From the NCBI GenBank assembly GCA_948467675.1, contig CAOKFI010000008.1, positions 21,357 to 85,356 of the forward strand: a stretch of DNA of 64,000 bases, written 5' to 3'. Below are positions 17,694-26,558 of the stretch, piece after piece. Each line of letters begins with the position of its first letter. Within the stretch, counting starts at the first letter, position 1. A program made the position numbers and the translations under genes. This DNA comes from an uncultured Porphyromonadaceae bacterium (GTDB taxonomy: Bacteria; Bacteroidota; Bacteroidia; Bacteroidales; Muribaculaceae). The notes under the pieces are model-generated. The model was not told where the DNA came from, searched no databases, and saw only the letters and a program-made list of their open reading frames with translations.

Positions 17694-19988
17694 TTATTTC
17701 ACAAGTATACGCTGCGAATAGTGAGTGGTCGTGCCTTCTACCGACAGCACATAGACACCGGATCCGAGCGCCGATGCATCGAGCGGCATGGTATCGCCCG
17801 AAGCCGAAGCCATAAGTACTGCATTACCGCTCATATTGTACAATACCGCCTTAAGCGATGTCTCGCCGGCCACATAGACCTCAAACGACTTCTCGCCTGT
17901 CGTAGTGACGATCAGACGCGCGTTCTGCTCCAGGGCATCCACACCGGCATTGCCTTTCTCAAGCACCTTTTTAAGGCCGGCTATAGCGTCGAATCTGCCG
18001 GCACCCCATTGTGTAGGATTGTCAGAAACTACAGCAACAGCAGTCTCCTTTATTATCTCACGGGCCTCCTCTACGGTCAGATCAGGATTGGCCTGCTTCC
18101 AGAGAGCCATGGAACCCGTCACAACAGGACATGACATCGATGTGCCCTGCATGTCTCCGTATGCGTTGATACGGCCGTCGACAGCCTCGTACTGTGCACT
18201 GTTGGCCTTTGTGTATCGCTTGACAACATTGCCGTTAGCATCCTTGGTCGAATTGTATGAACCGTTCCAATATGGCGAACTGATAGCGGAAAGCAGGAAA
18301 CTGCCGGGAGCACACACATCAGGAAGCGAACGTCCGTCGGCGATATCTCCGTATGACGAGAAGTCACAGATCGCATTCACTTTATTACTGTTGCGGTAAG
18401 TGCTTCCGTCGGTAGCCTTATAGGAATTACGGTTCACGTATGCACCGACACTGATCACACTTTTGGTACATGCGAGATTATTTATCGAGCCATTGGCGGT
18501 ACCGCCGGTCCATCCGGCCACTCCGCGTGAGCTTAATGTCTCGTATCGTCCCGAACAGTATCCCCACACTTCCTGTCCGGCATTGCCCTCGACAATGAAG
18601 ACCGGAATATAGCGGTATGTATTGTTTTTCAGATCATCGGTCGGTCTCGCAAAAGAATACTGAAGCATAGTCACATAACGGCCATTTGCTTCATCTACAG
18701 CAGAACCTATACCGTAATACGCTGTTGTCCAGTATTTGTTTAAGGTAGCGCTGGTATTCGACCCACCGAGCGCTTCAGCAACATTCGGCGTCGAAAAATA
18801 TGTCATGCTACCATCAGTCGATTTGTCGACAGTCGCCAGCGTCTCCACAAGCGCACCGGTAGTTACGTCGGCCATGGCAATAGTCACTTTAAACGGCTGT
18901 GCCCCATTGCCCCAGAACTCGGTCGTGCCGGCAAACTCACCGATTGAACCCAGTTCCTTAAAGCCGGTTGTAAGACTTGCCGGCTCATCGAACTTATGAT
19001 GCCAGGCAATATCCATGTCGCCCTCGTTTCCGGCCGACAGACAGATAATGGCATTCGACTTCTCCACTATCCGGTCTATTATCCGCGAGTACACATCGGT
19101 ACCGTCATGCGAACCGGTATTAATACCCATCGAGCAGTTTATGACCACAGGTTTGCCTGCCTCGAGAGCATACTCGGCTATCGCAGCAAATCCGTTGACA
19201 ATAGATGCAATGCTCTGCCCACCGCATGCTATTGCTATATCCGCATCGTATGCCATGCCGTAATATGTCGATGATCCGCCTTTGCCACCGGCTACTGTCG
19301 CGGTAGTGTGGGTACCGTGCGAGGTCTGGTTGGTATCAGTCGAAAACAGCGACAGATCTTCTATAGGCTCACCATCGGCAGTATGCGTATCGCCTGTTCC
19401 GGAATATGTCCTGATATCGATACCGTCATCATTGTCACTGTCAGTTACAAAAAACAGACGCTGTATGCGCGATGCGGAACGGTCGGCTGTCTTGAAGGCC
19501 GGATGATGCGGGTCTACGCCGATATCGTATACGCCTGCTATCACCCCTACTCCGGTATAAACCTGATCCAGACCGAGTTTAGCATGAATCTGGTGTACTT
19601 TGGAGTTGGTGCGCGCACGGTCGTTCTTGAGATCCGGAACACGGTCGAGCTGCATGCGCTTTACGGCGGCATTGGCTGAGAATTCCTCTACCGATGCGAC
19701 AGGCAATGTGACCGTGGCAAACTCATCGACCACGGTATTGACCTCAGCTCCCGCAGCCGCAAGATCTTCGGCATTATATCCCGGGGCAATCTCGACAATA
19801 GCACATATAACCGGAACTGCTCCCGCAGCTACGCTACGGGTATTCTTCAGTCCTTCCTGACCTGACAGATTCCGAGTCATACGCAGTTCGTTGAGAACCG
19901 CCCTGTCGGCCATTGTCAGCTTGCTTTGTGCCGGCGATACACTATATACCATTCCCAATAGCGCGGCAACAAGGTAAAATTTCTTCAT
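17694..19988 (-). CDS. subtilisin-like (S8) protease with type IX secretion C-terminal domain
   Basis: 764 aa from the ATG at 19988, which gives a proper signal peptide (MKKFYLVAALLGMVYSVSPAQ); an upstream in-frame ATG at 20033 would precede it with a charged stretch. The catalytic triad is visible: D155 in VYDIGVDPHHP, H224 in SHGTHTTATVAGG and S617 in GTSMSCPVV. A propeptide-like region covers ~22-125. The last ~80 residues (...YNMSGNAVLM..., GVYVLSVEGTTTHYSQRILVK-like end) are a type A T9SS sorting domain, so the protease is exported by PorSS to the surface or medium. A 9+9-bp palindrome covers its promoter. Confidence 0.93.
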   Translation of the reverse strand: MKKFYLVAALLGMVYSVSPAQSKLTMADRAVLNELRMTRNLSGQEGLKNTRSVAAGAVPVICAIVEIAPGYNAEDLAAAGAEVNTVVDEFATVTLPVASVEEFSANAAVKRMQLDRVPDLKNDRARTNSKVHQIHAKLGLDQVYTGVGVIAGVYDIGVDPHHPAFKTADRSASRIQRLFFVTDSDNDDGIDIRTYSGTGDTHTADGEPIEDLSLFSTDTNQTSHGTHTTATVAGGKGGSSTYYGMAYDADIAIACGGQSIASIVNGFAAIAEYALEAGKPVVINCSMGINTGSHDGTDVYSRIIDRIVEKSNAIICLSAGNEGDMDIAWHHKFDEPASLTTGFKELGSIGEFAGTTEFWGNGAQPFKVTIAMADVTTGALVETLATVDKSTDGSMTYFSTPNVAEALGGSNTSATLNKYWTTAYYGIGSAVDEANGRYVTMLQYSFARPTDDLKNNTYRYIPVFIVEGNAGQEVWGYCSGRYETLSSRGVAGWTGGTANGSINNLACTKSVISVGAYVNRNSYKATDGSTYRNSNKVNAICDFSSYGDIADGRSLPDVCAPGSFLLSAISSPYWNGSYNSTKDANGNVVKRYTKANSAQYEAVDGRINAYGDMQGTSMSCPVVTGSMALWKQANPDLTVEEAREIIKETAVAVVSDNPTQWGAGRFDAIAGLKKVLEKGNAGVDALEQNARLIVTTTGEKSFEVYVAGETSLKAVLYNMSGNAVLMASASGDTMPLDASALGSGVYVLSVEGTTTHYSQRILVK

Positions 19989-20034
19989 GTTATGAATTTC
20001 CTTATGATTATGAATATAATTTGCTTTTTCCAAA

Positions 20035-20069
20035 CTACAAATTTACAATTTGTAGGCATTATGCACCAA
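20035..20069 (-). promoter_or_regulatory. promoter and palindromic operator of the secreted protease
   Basis: Minus strand TTG (20067-20069), 21 nt, then TAAATTTG (20045-20038). The -7 box lies in a perfect inverted repeat, CTACAAATT at 20035-20043 and AATTTGTAG at 20047-20055, with a 3-bp centre. A regulator bound there would block the polymerase. Confidence 0.55.
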
Positions 20070-20166
20070 TCCCGAACATATTTTTAACACAAAAAAAATC
20101 ATATCCGCCCTTTCGGAAAAACAGTCAACCTCCGGAATGTGTTGATTTTTTAATAAACTCACAGTC

Positions 20167-21231
20167 ATGCAAGATCATCATTCAGCCCGGTTCTGGAACA
20201 GCGACCGCATCATGTGGCTGCTCATAGGCATCGCGCTCGGCTCAGCACTGATATGGCTGATACATTATCTCAGCAATGTGCTGCTGCCCTTTTTCGCTGC
20301 ATGTTTCATAGCCTATATCCTGCAGCCGATAGTCGAATTCAACCGCAGGCTCACCCGGACCAGCGGCCGCACGCTCGCATCGATACTCACTATAATCGAC
20401 ATGAGCGTAATCATCTCGCTCGTCGTATATATATTCATGCCGTCGATACTCAGCGAGCTTGACCTGCTCGAGCGCATACTCCACGATGTAAGCTCCGGCA
20501 AGAGAGCCTTGTCTCCGACCAATGCGGGTATAGTCGGCTTCATCGACCGGTATTTCGATCCCGACAACATAAAAGCCCTGCTTACCGGAACACGGATCGA
20601 CGATCTCCTGAGCCGCGGATCTTCATTGCTGGAGGAATCTTTCGATATTATAATGCAGCTTCTCGGATGGCTTCTTACCCTGATATACATTCTGTTTATC
20701 CTTATCGATTATCCTCAGATATGCAACGGGTTCCGGCTCATCATCCCCCACAAATACCGTCCGCGTCTATTGCCGGTACTATACGAAGTCACCGACAGTA
20801 TGAACCGGTATTTCCGAGGACAGGGACTGGTCGCACTGTGCGCAACCGTTTTCTACTGTACCGGATTCTCCATAATCGGGCTTCCACTTGCCATACCAAT
20901 GGGAATACTTGTCGGAATCCTCTATATGATACCTTATTTCCAATACGTGACTCTCATACCGGTAGCAGCTATATGTTTCATCTATTCGCTCGGAGGCAAT
21001 GTGGAATTTATTCCGGAGTTAGGGAAATGTGCGTTAGTATACCTGTTGAGCCAAGGTATATGCGACTATATAATCACTCCTCACGTCATGGGCAGGGAAA
21101 TGGGTCTCAACCCGGCAGTGATTCTCCTGTCGCTCTCAGTATGGGGCAGCCTGCTCGGCATTATAGGCATGATAATCGCCCTGCCAGTGACTGCACTCAT
21201 AATCACATATTACAGACGCTATATAAGCTGA
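20167..21231 (+). CDS. AI-2E family transporter, copy 1
   Basis: 354 aa inner-membrane protein with ~7-8 helices of the AI-2 exporter-like (PerM/YdiK/TqsA) family. Typical sequences are RYFRGQGLVALCATVF, IGLPLAIPMGILVGILYMIPYF and the C-terminal MGLNPAVILLSLSVWGSLLGIIGMIIALPVTALI. Members transport small molecules or ions; some act as Na+/H+ antiporters, so a quorum-sensing role should not be assumed. A second copy lies at 58931-60064. A likely terminator and small RNA gene lie just downstream on the other strand. Confidence 0.92.
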   Translation: MQDHHSARFWNSDRIMWLLIGIALGSALIWLIHYLSNVLLPFFAACFIAYILQPIVEFNRRLTRTSGRTLASILTIIDMSVIISLVVYIFMPSILSELDLLERILHDVSSGKRALSPTNAGIVGFIDRYFDPDNIKALLTGTRIDDLLSRGSSLLEESFDIIMQLLGWLLTLIYILFILIDYPQICNGFRLIIPHKYRPRLLPVLYEVTDSMNRYFRGQGLVALCATVFYCTGFSIIGLPLAIPMGILVGILYMIPYFQYVTLIPVAAICFIYSLGGNVEFIPELGKCALVYLLSQGICDYIITPHVMGREMGLNPAVILLSLSVWGSLLGIIGMIIALPVTALIITYYRRYIS

Positions 21232-21256
21232 ACTTCATGACGGTCAGAACAAGGAC

Positions 21257-21324
21257 AAAAAAAATTGATTGTCATCCCGACAACCAATCTCAGTTAACCT
21301 TAAATCTAATACCATGAAAAACAT
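21257..21324 (-). ncRNA. putative ~68-nt small RNA with intrinsic terminator
   Basis: On the minus strand a complete promoter (21329-21359) would start transcription near 21324, and 35 nt later lies a fully paired 10-bp hairpin (21288-21279 with 21273-21264, one G-U pair, 5-nt loop) followed by eight U. That defines a short independent RNA. gpmI upstream already has its own terminator (21481-21518), so this is not simply a gpmI terminator. A 26-codon frame starts with ATG at 21317-21315 but runs through the terminator, so it is unlikely to be coding. The rest of the 313-bp gap 21232-21544 is AT-rich and holds no gene I can see. Confidence 0.5.
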
Positions 21325-21328
21325 GATG

Positions 21329-21359
21329 CAAAGGTATAGATACGCCCTATAATCGCCAA
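21329..21359 (-). promoter_or_regulatory. promoter of the putative small RNA
   Basis: Minus strand TTG (21359-21357), exactly 20 nt, TACCTTTG (21336-21329), matching both consensus boxes and spacing. Confidence 0.6.
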
Positions 21360-21480
21360 ATAATTCTCGCAAAAAATGCGCTCATTTTAACATTTATTTC
21401 ACTAAATATCCATTATTACCCTTTTTATCCGCACATTTTGTCTCGCTGATTTACCGTTTGCTGTCATTTTGCCAGAATGT

Positions 21481-21518
21481 AAAAAGGGTCTGGCAGCCTA
21501 TGCGGCCAGACCCTTTTT
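21481..21518. terminator. terminator of gpmI
   Basis: Perfect 14-bp stem (21481-21494 with 21505-21518, arm AAAAAGGGTCTGGC), 10-nt loop; poly-T flanks on both strands. It lies 26 bp after the gpmI stop. Confidence 0.9.
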
Positions 21519-21544
21519 TAAGTTTATTTACAATTAATGAACAA

Positions 21545-23059
21545 TCAGTCTATGAGCGCATGTCCGGTCATCTCCGAAGGCTGCGCCAGTCCCATGATCT
21601 TGAGAATGGTAGGAGCCACATCGGCGAGTTTTCCGTCAGCCACAGCCGCGTTCTTGCGCTCTGTCACATAGACACATGGCACAGGATTCAGCGAGTGTGC
21701 GGTATTGGGAGTCCCGTCGGCATTGATCGCATTGTCGGCATTGCCGTGATCGGCAATGATTATGGTCTCGTAGCCGGCGGCCTTGGCAGCCTCGACGGTA
21801 TCCTTTACGCAGCGGTCAACAGCCACGACAGCTTTCTCAATAGCCTCGTAGACACCTGTGTGACCTACCATATCGCCATTGGCATAGTTCACTACAATGA
21901 AGTCGTATTCCTCCGAGCGTATAGCGTCCACCAGCTTGTCGCAGACTTCATAAGCGCTCATCTCCGGTTTGAGATCGTATGTAGCCACCTTGGGCGATGC
22001 CACGAGTATACGCTCCTCTCCTTCGTATGGAGCCTCACGTCCGCCGTTGAAGAAGAATGTCACATGGGCATACTTCTCGGTCTCGGCTATGTGGAGCTGC
22101 TTCTTGTCGAGCGACGACAGGTATTCACCGAGAGTATTGTTTACATTTTCCTTGTCGAACAGAATATGCACACCGGTAAACGATGCGTCATACGGAGTCA
22201 TGCAATAGTACTGCAGACCGGGAATAGTGTGCATGCCGGCCTCAGGCATGTCATGCTGGGTCAGCACCACCGTCAGCTCCTTGGCGCGGTCATTGCGGTA
22301 GTTGAAGAATATCACCACGTCATCCTCCTTGACAGTGCCGTCCACAGCCGCATTCACGATAGGTTTGATGAACTCGTCGGTCACATCGGCGTCATAGCTT
22401 GCCTGCACTGCCGCCGGAAGATCGGTAGCCTTCTCCCCCTCGCCGTTGACCAGCAGGTCGTAGGCTACTTTCACACGTTCCCAGCGCTTGTCACGGTCCA
22501 TGGCGTAATAACGGCCTACGATCGACGCTATGACTCCTGCCGATGTGGCGCAGTGAGCCTCGATCTGCTCGATAAATCCCTTGCCGCTGCGCGGGTCGGT
22601 GTCACGGCCATCCATGAAACAGTGGATATAGACCTTATCGAGTCCGTAGTGTTTCGCTATGTCGCACAGAGCAAACAGGTGGTCGAGCGACGAGTGAACA
22701 CCTCCGTTGGAGGTCAGACCCATCAGATGAAGACCTTTGCCGCTCTTCTTAGCATATTCAAACGCATTCTTGATTTCGGGATTCTCCAGTATGGTTCCAT
22801 CCTGACATGCCTTGTTGATCTTTACAAGATCCTGATAAACGACACGTCCGGCACCGATATTAAGGTGACCGACCTCTGAATTACCCATCTGTCCGTCGGG
22901 CAGACCGACGTTCTCGCCCGAAGCCTGCAGCTGTGAGTGAGGATATGTAGCCATCAGATAATCCCAGTAAGGGGTCGGAGTCGACGAGATCACATCGCCC
23001 TTGCCGTGGTTGCCTATTCCCCAGCCGTCCAGAATCATAAGGAGTGCTTTTTTTCCCAT
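21545..23059 (-). CDS. gpmI: 2,3-bisphosphoglycerate-independent phosphoglycerate mutase
   Basis: 504 aa, the full length of the cofactor-independent, Mn-dependent enzyme of the alkaline phosphatase superfamily. It interconverts 3- and 2-phosphoglycerate in glycolysis. Motifs: [10 protein letters not shown] and [20 protein letters not shown] at the N-terminus (metal ligand and the catalytic serine in NSEVGH), [11 protein letters not shown] in the phosphotransferase-like insert, and the C-terminal [11 protein letters not shown] metal site. A terminator follows 26 bp after the stop. The tRNA-Met gene is divergent. Confidence 0.97.
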   Translation of the reverse strand: MGKKALLMILDGWGIGNHGKGDVISSTPTPYWDYLMATYPHSQLQASGENVGLPDGQMGNSEVGHLNIGAGRVVYQDLVKINKACQDGTILENPEIKNAFEYAKKSGKGLHLMGLTSNGGVHSSLDHLFALCDIAKHYGLDKVYIHCFMDGRDTDPRSGKGFIEQIEAHCATSAGVIASIVGRYYAMDRDKRWERVKVAYDLLVNGEGEKATDLPAAVQASYDADVTDEFIKPIVNAAVDGTVKEDDVVIFFNYRNDRAKELTVVLTQHDMPEAGMHTIPGLQYYCMTPYDASFTGVHILFDKENVNNTLGEYLSSLDKKQLHIAETEKYAHVTFFFNGGREAPYEGEERILVASPKVATYDLKPEMSAYEVCDKLVDAIRSEEYDFIVVNYANGDMVGHTGVYEAIEKAVVAVDRCVKDTVEAAKAAGYETIIIADHGNADNAINADGTPNTAHSLNPVPCVYVTERKNAAVADGKLADVAPTILKIMGLAQPSEMTGHALID

Positions 23060-23102
23060 ATAAGTTCGTATTGGTTAATTGATAATCTTTTTTCTAACGG
23101 TG

Positions 23103-23110
23103 CAAAAGTA
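23103..23110 (-). promoter_or_regulatory. possible gpmI -7 box
   Basis: Minus strand TACTTTTG fits TAnnTTTG, 44 nt before the gpmI start; no -33 TTG at the usual spacing. Confidence 0.4.
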
Positions 23111-23150
23111 CATATAAAAAATCTTTTTACGCGATTTTATCCCTAAATAA

Positions 23151-23182
23151 TTTGGATAAAACGGGAAGAGTTCTTATCTTTG
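23151..23182 (+). promoter_or_regulatory. tRNA-Met promoter
   Basis: TTTG (23151-23154), 20 nt, TATCTTTG (23175-23182). Both boxes match consensus, 18 nt before the mature tRNA. Confidence 0.75.
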
Positions 23183-23200
23183 CACTCGCAAAACAGCAAT

Positions 23201-23274
23201 GGCGGGATAGCTCAGTTGGTTAGAGCGTCGGATTCATAACCCGGAGGTCTCGAGTTCAATTCTCGATCCCGCTA
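23201..23274 (+). tRNA. tRNA-Met (anticodon CAT)
   Basis: 74 nt cloverleaf: acceptor GGCGGGA pairs with TCCCGCT (one G-U at position 1), D-stem GCTC/GAGC, anticodon loop TTCATAA with CAT, variable loop AGGTC, T-arm TCGAG-TTCAATT-CTCGA. The base of the anticodon stem has an A-C mismatch. CCA is not encoded. CAT also reads as Ile when lysidine-modified; the anticodon arm alone does not settle this, but elongator Met is favoured. It lacks the three G-C pairs of initiator tRNA. Confidence 0.92.
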
Positions 23275-23277
23275 CTC

Positions 23278-23314
23278 AAAAAGAGCGCGACTTCATTCAT
23301 GTCGCGCTCTTTTT
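23278..23314 (+). terminator. terminator of tRNA-Met
   Basis: Perfect 14-bp stem (23278-23291 with 23301-23314, arm AAAAAGAGCGCGAC) with a 9-nt loop and T-run, starting 4 nt after the tRNA. Confidence 0.92.
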
Positions 23315-23356
23315 GCTATGTGCCTTACCTCCGCAGTGCCCCTCAGAAACAAAACA

Positions 23357-23389
23357 CAGGCACGGAACCGCTGTCCGGATCCGTGCCTG
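23357..23389 (-). terminator. terminator-like hairpin after the thioredoxin-domain lipoprotein gene
   Basis: 10-bp perfect stem (23357-23366 with 23380-23389, arm CAGGCACGGA). On the minus strand it is followed by TGTGTTTTGTTT. It lies 30 bp after the stop at 23419. Confidence 0.6.
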
Positions 23390-23418
23390 CCGTATTATTC
23401 CGCGATAGAGCGACAGTC

Positions 23419-25284
23419 TTATTCCGCAACTGCGTCGAGCAGTGTTTTCTTAAACAGACCGTGATCGCGCAGGTCGGGGCGGCCCGTAGCATTGCCCTTC
23501 CGATCCACCAATATATAATAAGGTATACCGTCCACATCGAACCGCTCGCGTATGGCACCGATCTGGTCGGCATTCAGACGGTAATGAAGTCCCTTGACCG
23601 ACGGTATCTGCGACGCGTAGGTGGCCATTGGCGATGACTCGTCGGCAAGATATATCCAGACAATATCATCGGAACTCAGGTCGCCTGACTTCTCCGGCTC
23701 GTTTGCTTTCAGCGCACGCTGACACGGGCCGCACCATGTATTCCACAGATCGACCATCACCACCTTGCCGCGATGAGGAGCCACGATCGCGTCAAACACC
23801 TTGTCGTCAGCCACCTCAGGAGCGGCCAGAATCATCGCTGAACTCGCATTCATCACACGGTTCATATCATTGACACGCGTCTCTATAGCCTTGGCATAGA
23901 AGGGATCAGACAAGCCGCGCAGTGTATCCATATCAGCATCGGTAACCGCCAGATCCGACGCCTTTTCCATCATGCCTGAATATACCCGCATATCACGCAC
24001 GAGCGGCGCCGATATCATACCGGCGTCAGAACTGCGCGTAGCCATACGCATACTGCCGGTTCCGGACGCCATCAGCAAACGCGGATCATTGAAGTCAGCC
24101 ACAGCCTCGATCTTTGCCATCAGCTCCGGAGTGATCACCACATTGATCGAGTCGAACTCCGGAGGCATCCATCCGTTACGTGCGCTATATGTATACCCTA
24201 AAAGAAATGCGCTGTTGGTTGCGGCTGTAAGAAGATCGGCGCGAAGCGACATTTCGGCAGCCTCGCGCGCCATCACCGGCAGTCCGGCCGCCTCGATAGT
24301 ATCCAGTTCGGCCCGATAGCACCCTATTATATAGTCCACATACTCCCCGCCGTCAAAATGATAGTCGCCGAAACGCCCCGACAGCATATCCATTCCGAAC
24401 GACTTACCGTCTATCGAATGTATCGCCTTGTTGAGATCCGCATAGCTGCCATTGTCCCACACGCTGGGAAGATGTCCGTCGTCCTCCTTGCGCGCACGCA
24501 GGAACCAGTCGCCGTTGCGGCGGCAATCGACATACACATCCACCGTCTCTCCGGGAGCAAGCCATACCAACGCCCGCGGCAGCGACACATCCCCCGCCGA
24601 ACGGAGACGCAACATCGAAGTGCCACAAAGATTAAGATGCAGGACAGCGGTGCCGTCAGAAGCAACTCTTGCTTCAAAACCGTCACTCGTCGGCCCGGCG
24701 TATGAATTGACCATATATTCCAGCTTGTCGCCCATCGACGGACGATAGCCGAGAAGATGCACGTTCACAGTAGTGCTGTCGACCGCCATTATCGGCTGCG
24801 GCATCGGACCATCCATAGCCACACGGCCGAGATCCTTAGGCAGTCCGGCAGGCTTCGACCGGTAATCGGCCATCCCGGTCACGTCTATGCCCCACAGTTT
24901 CCAGCCGTCTCCTTCCATAAAGTCGATCGACTTAGTCTTCGCAGGAATCGGACCGAACACAAGATCGAAAGCCATTTTGGCGGAATCCGGCATCGTTGTT
25001 TGCACTCCTGGCTCTATTCCAATAGCAGATACCAGAGGATATTCCACACCATTGGCCACTATACGGCTTCCAGGATCTATCGAGATCCACTGTCCGGGAG
25101 TGTGATTGACCTGGCACCGCAATATCGTGGAACTGTCGGTCATCTCTACCTGCGGAATCTGCAGAAAATAGTTGTTGGAACTTTCTATCGCCGGATTATC
25201 TATAATCCGCTCCCTCTGCGGTCCGCATGCCGCGGCCAGAACAGCCGCCGATACCACCGCGCTCCATAAAATAGCTTTTCTCAT
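23419..25284 (-). CDS. TlpA-type thioredoxin-domain lipoprotein
   Basis: 621 aa. The N-terminus is a lipoprotein signal (SAAVLAAAC, lipobox Cys at ~20), so it is tethered on the periplasmic side of the envelope. About 480 residues of beta-rich sequence with no recognised enzyme motif precede a C-terminal thioredoxin-like domain with the active site WCGPC (C518, C521), in VVMVDLWNTWCGPCQRAL. This layout (large unknown N-region plus TlpA domain) is common in Bacteroidetes and suggests periplasmic disulfide reduction; the partner is unknown. It is a single-gene unit. Confidence 0.88.
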   Translation of the reverse strand: MRKAILWSAVVSAAVLAAACGPQRERIIDNPAIESSNNYFLQIPQVEMTDSSTILRCQVNHTPGQWISIDPGSRIVANGVEYPLVSAIGIEPGVQTTMPDSAKMAFDLVFGPIPAKTKSIDFMEGDGWKLWGIDVTGMADYRSKPAGLPKDLGRVAMDGPMPQPIMAVDSTTVNVHLLGYRPSMGDKLEYMVNSYAGPTSDGFEARVASDGTAVLHLNLCGTSMLRLRSAGDVSLPRALVWLAPGETVDVYVDCRRNGDWFLRARKEDDGHLPSVWDNGSYADLNKAIHSIDGKSFGMDMLSGRFGDYHFDGGEYVDYIIGCYRAELDTIEAAGLPVMAREAAEMSLRADLLTAATNSAFLLGYTYSARNGWMPPEFDSINVVITPELMAKIEAVADFNDPRLLMASGTGSMRMATRSSDAGMISAPLVRDMRVYSGMMEKASDLAVTDADMDTLRGLSDPFYAKAIETRVNDMNRVMNASSAMILAAPEVADDKVFDAIVAPHRGKVVMVDLWNTWCGPCQRALKANEPEKSGDLSSDDIVWIYLADESSPMATYASQIPSVKGLHYRLNADQIGAIRERFDVDGIPYYILVDRKGNATGRPDLRDHGLFKKTLLDAVAE

Positions 25285-25769
25285 AACAATAGTTTAATTA
25301 CGTGGAACCTATTATATTCATACAGCCACAAATATATAAATTCGCATATAACCAATCAGGGCCACAAACGTTAAATCCAGTTAACAATATATGAGATACT
25401 AAATATTGGGAGTATTTTTGTCATGCAAAACCGTCGATCGTAGTCTCATGCAACGACCACGGTGGGGAAGTTACATTATCTTGGCAATACAGCCACCGGC
25501 ATTATGCCACAAGTGGAGGTAAATAATGGTACGGCTCACTTCCCCTCTATCGATTAGACCCTGACATATATCTCTGCATCCCGTCTCGCAGAACAGTTAT
25601 CACCGGCAGTGTCGGCCTGCAAGGCCATGCACATGACGATGTTTATTGTTTGCCCGAGAAGAGATTGTATGTTGCCCAAATTATTCGCATATATTTTTCA
25701 TATCAGCCTTACGGCCACCGGATCCGGTTGCTGTAAGGCTTTTGTCATTCTCACGTAATTTATCAGCAT

Positions 25770-25892
25770 ATGAAGAGGCCGATCATTCCATTACTCAATA
25801 TCCTTACTGCCCCAAACGTAGCCGCCGCGGCTTTAGATGAGTTCACGTATAAGGGCGTAACCTACATTATCCCGACAGCCTATATATCATAG
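25770..25892 (+). pseudogene. short secretory-type frame, possible remnant of an exported protein
   Basis: 40 codons: MKRPIIPLLNILTAPNVAAA then ALDEFTYKGVTYIIPTAYIS and a stop. The first ~20 residues look like a signal peptide, and DEFTYKGVTYII resembles the first mature residues of BspA-like leucine-rich or other surface proteins of Bacteroidales. Nothing continues the protein downstream in any frame that I can see. It may be a gene truncated by deletion, or chance. Confidence 0.25.
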
Positions 25893-25943
25893 CCGGTAAA
25901 AAAAGTACTCATACGCTGATACTATATCCACTCACACACAGAG

Positions 25944-25976
25944 AACGGGCCGGAACACTTGCAGTTCCGACCCGTT
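25944..25976 (-). terminator. hairpin downstream of the DUF6249-like gene
   Basis: 13-bp stem with one mismatch (25944-25956 with 25964-25976, arm AACGGGCCGGAAC), 7-nt loop, 21 bp after the stop. There is no T-run on the minus strand, so efficiency is uncertain. Confidence 0.6.
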
Positions 25977-25997
25977 GCTGTTGTATGGGGATCACGG

Positions 25998-26408
25998 TTA
26001 TTGCTTGCGTAAGCGGATCTCGACAAAAAATGCAGTCAGCAGACCGAGTCCGCCGCCGAGCAACGAGCATGCGGCATATACCACTTCAATAGCATCATTC
26101 AGAATACGATTGTAACCGTTGGCATACATAGATTCAACATTGATATAGCTGATAAGGTACGCTGCCAGCAGACCAAGTCCTAAACCGCATATGATAGCAC
26201 CCCAGCGCAGACTCACAAAGCGGGAGTCGGACGATCCTGAATTCACACCGGGTATCTCACTTGGCATATCGCCGGATTTCGGCAACGACTCTATTTTCTC
26301 AATCAGCATGATGCGCTCGCGGCGACACGCATACAACTGAAGTATTTTGTAGAAAAAATAACATAATGTGCCGACAATAATCGGACCGACGAGAAAATCC
26401 ATGTTCAT
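25998..26408 (-). CDS. small membrane protein, DUF6249-like
   Basis: 136 aa. Three hydrophobic segments: ~5-25, ~68-90 (WGAIICGLGLGLLAAYLISYI) and ~108-130 (AIEVVYAACSLLGGGLGLLTAFFVEI). The segment FVSLRWGAIICGLGLGLLAA matches the conserved core of DUF6249 proteins of Bacteroidetes, which are commonly found beside ECF sigma genes. Here it is divergent from one, 150 bp away. A second ATG (residue 3) is an equally good start. Function unknown; an envelope or sigma-regulated role is inferred from position only. Confidence 0.65.
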   Translation of the reverse strand: MNMDFLVGPIIVGTLCYFFYKILQLYACRRERIMLIEKIESLPKSGDMPSEIPGVNSGSSDSRFVSLRWGAIICGLGLGLLAAYLISYINVESMYANGYNRILNDAIEVVYAACSLLGGGLGLLTAFFVEIRLRKQ

Positions 26409-26461
26409 ATCAAATAAAGTTTTTTAGGTTTATAATATTGTTTTTGTTTCTTTGTATCCGT

Positions 26462-26543
26462 TTAGACGCATACCGCACGCTACGGTTACAATCTTTACAA
26501 AAATTTTTATACGGTGTAACCAAAACGGCAATCTTGCGTCTAA
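26462..26543. promoter_or_regulatory. nested inverted repeats between DUF6249-like and ECF sigma genes
   Basis: TTAGACGCA at 26462-26470 and TGCGTCTAA at 26535-26543 are exact inverted 9-mers 64 bp apart. Inside them GTTACA (26485-26490) mirrors TGTAAC (26515-26520) around an AAAAATTTTT core (26499-26508). I see no standard TAnnTTTG box for either gene, which fits an alternative-sigma promoter. A function as operator is inference. Confidence 0.35.
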
Positions 26544-26558
26544 CCGGTGTATAACGAC

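Larger units (their letters stand above)
25285..25997. other. 713-bp gene-poor gap
   Basis: No normal-sized gene is visible. It contains: a minus-strand TATATTTG -7 box at 25336-25329 for the lipoprotein gene; a plus-strand TATTTTTG at 25413-25420 without a -33 box; a hairpin with a palindromic centre (AGCCTTAC at 25705-25712, GTAAGGCT at 25733-25740, ACCGGATCCGGT between) followed by TTTT; a 40-codon secretory-looking frame (25770-25892); and a hairpin before the next gene. It looks like the site of a decayed gene. Confidence 0.55.

Noticed and set aside
20167..21231. Quorum-sensing autoinducer-2 exporter
   Set aside because: The family name is misleading; members include ion antiporters, and no luxS or lsr genes are present here.
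21458..22879. A long plus-strand open frame (473 codons)
   Set aside because: It lies antisense to gpmI, whose product is unmistakable, and the frame gives a low-complexity His/Val-rich protein without family features; it is a shadow frame of a GC-balanced gene.
23201..23274. Integration at the tRNA-Met gene
   Set aside because: No integrase or repeated 3' tRNA end follows, and the downstream gene is an ordinary lipoprotein with its own terminator.
25646..25840. A 64-codon plus-strand frame in the gene-poor gap
   Set aside because: No ribosome site, no signal or family-like sequence, and it overlaps a terminator-like hairpin.
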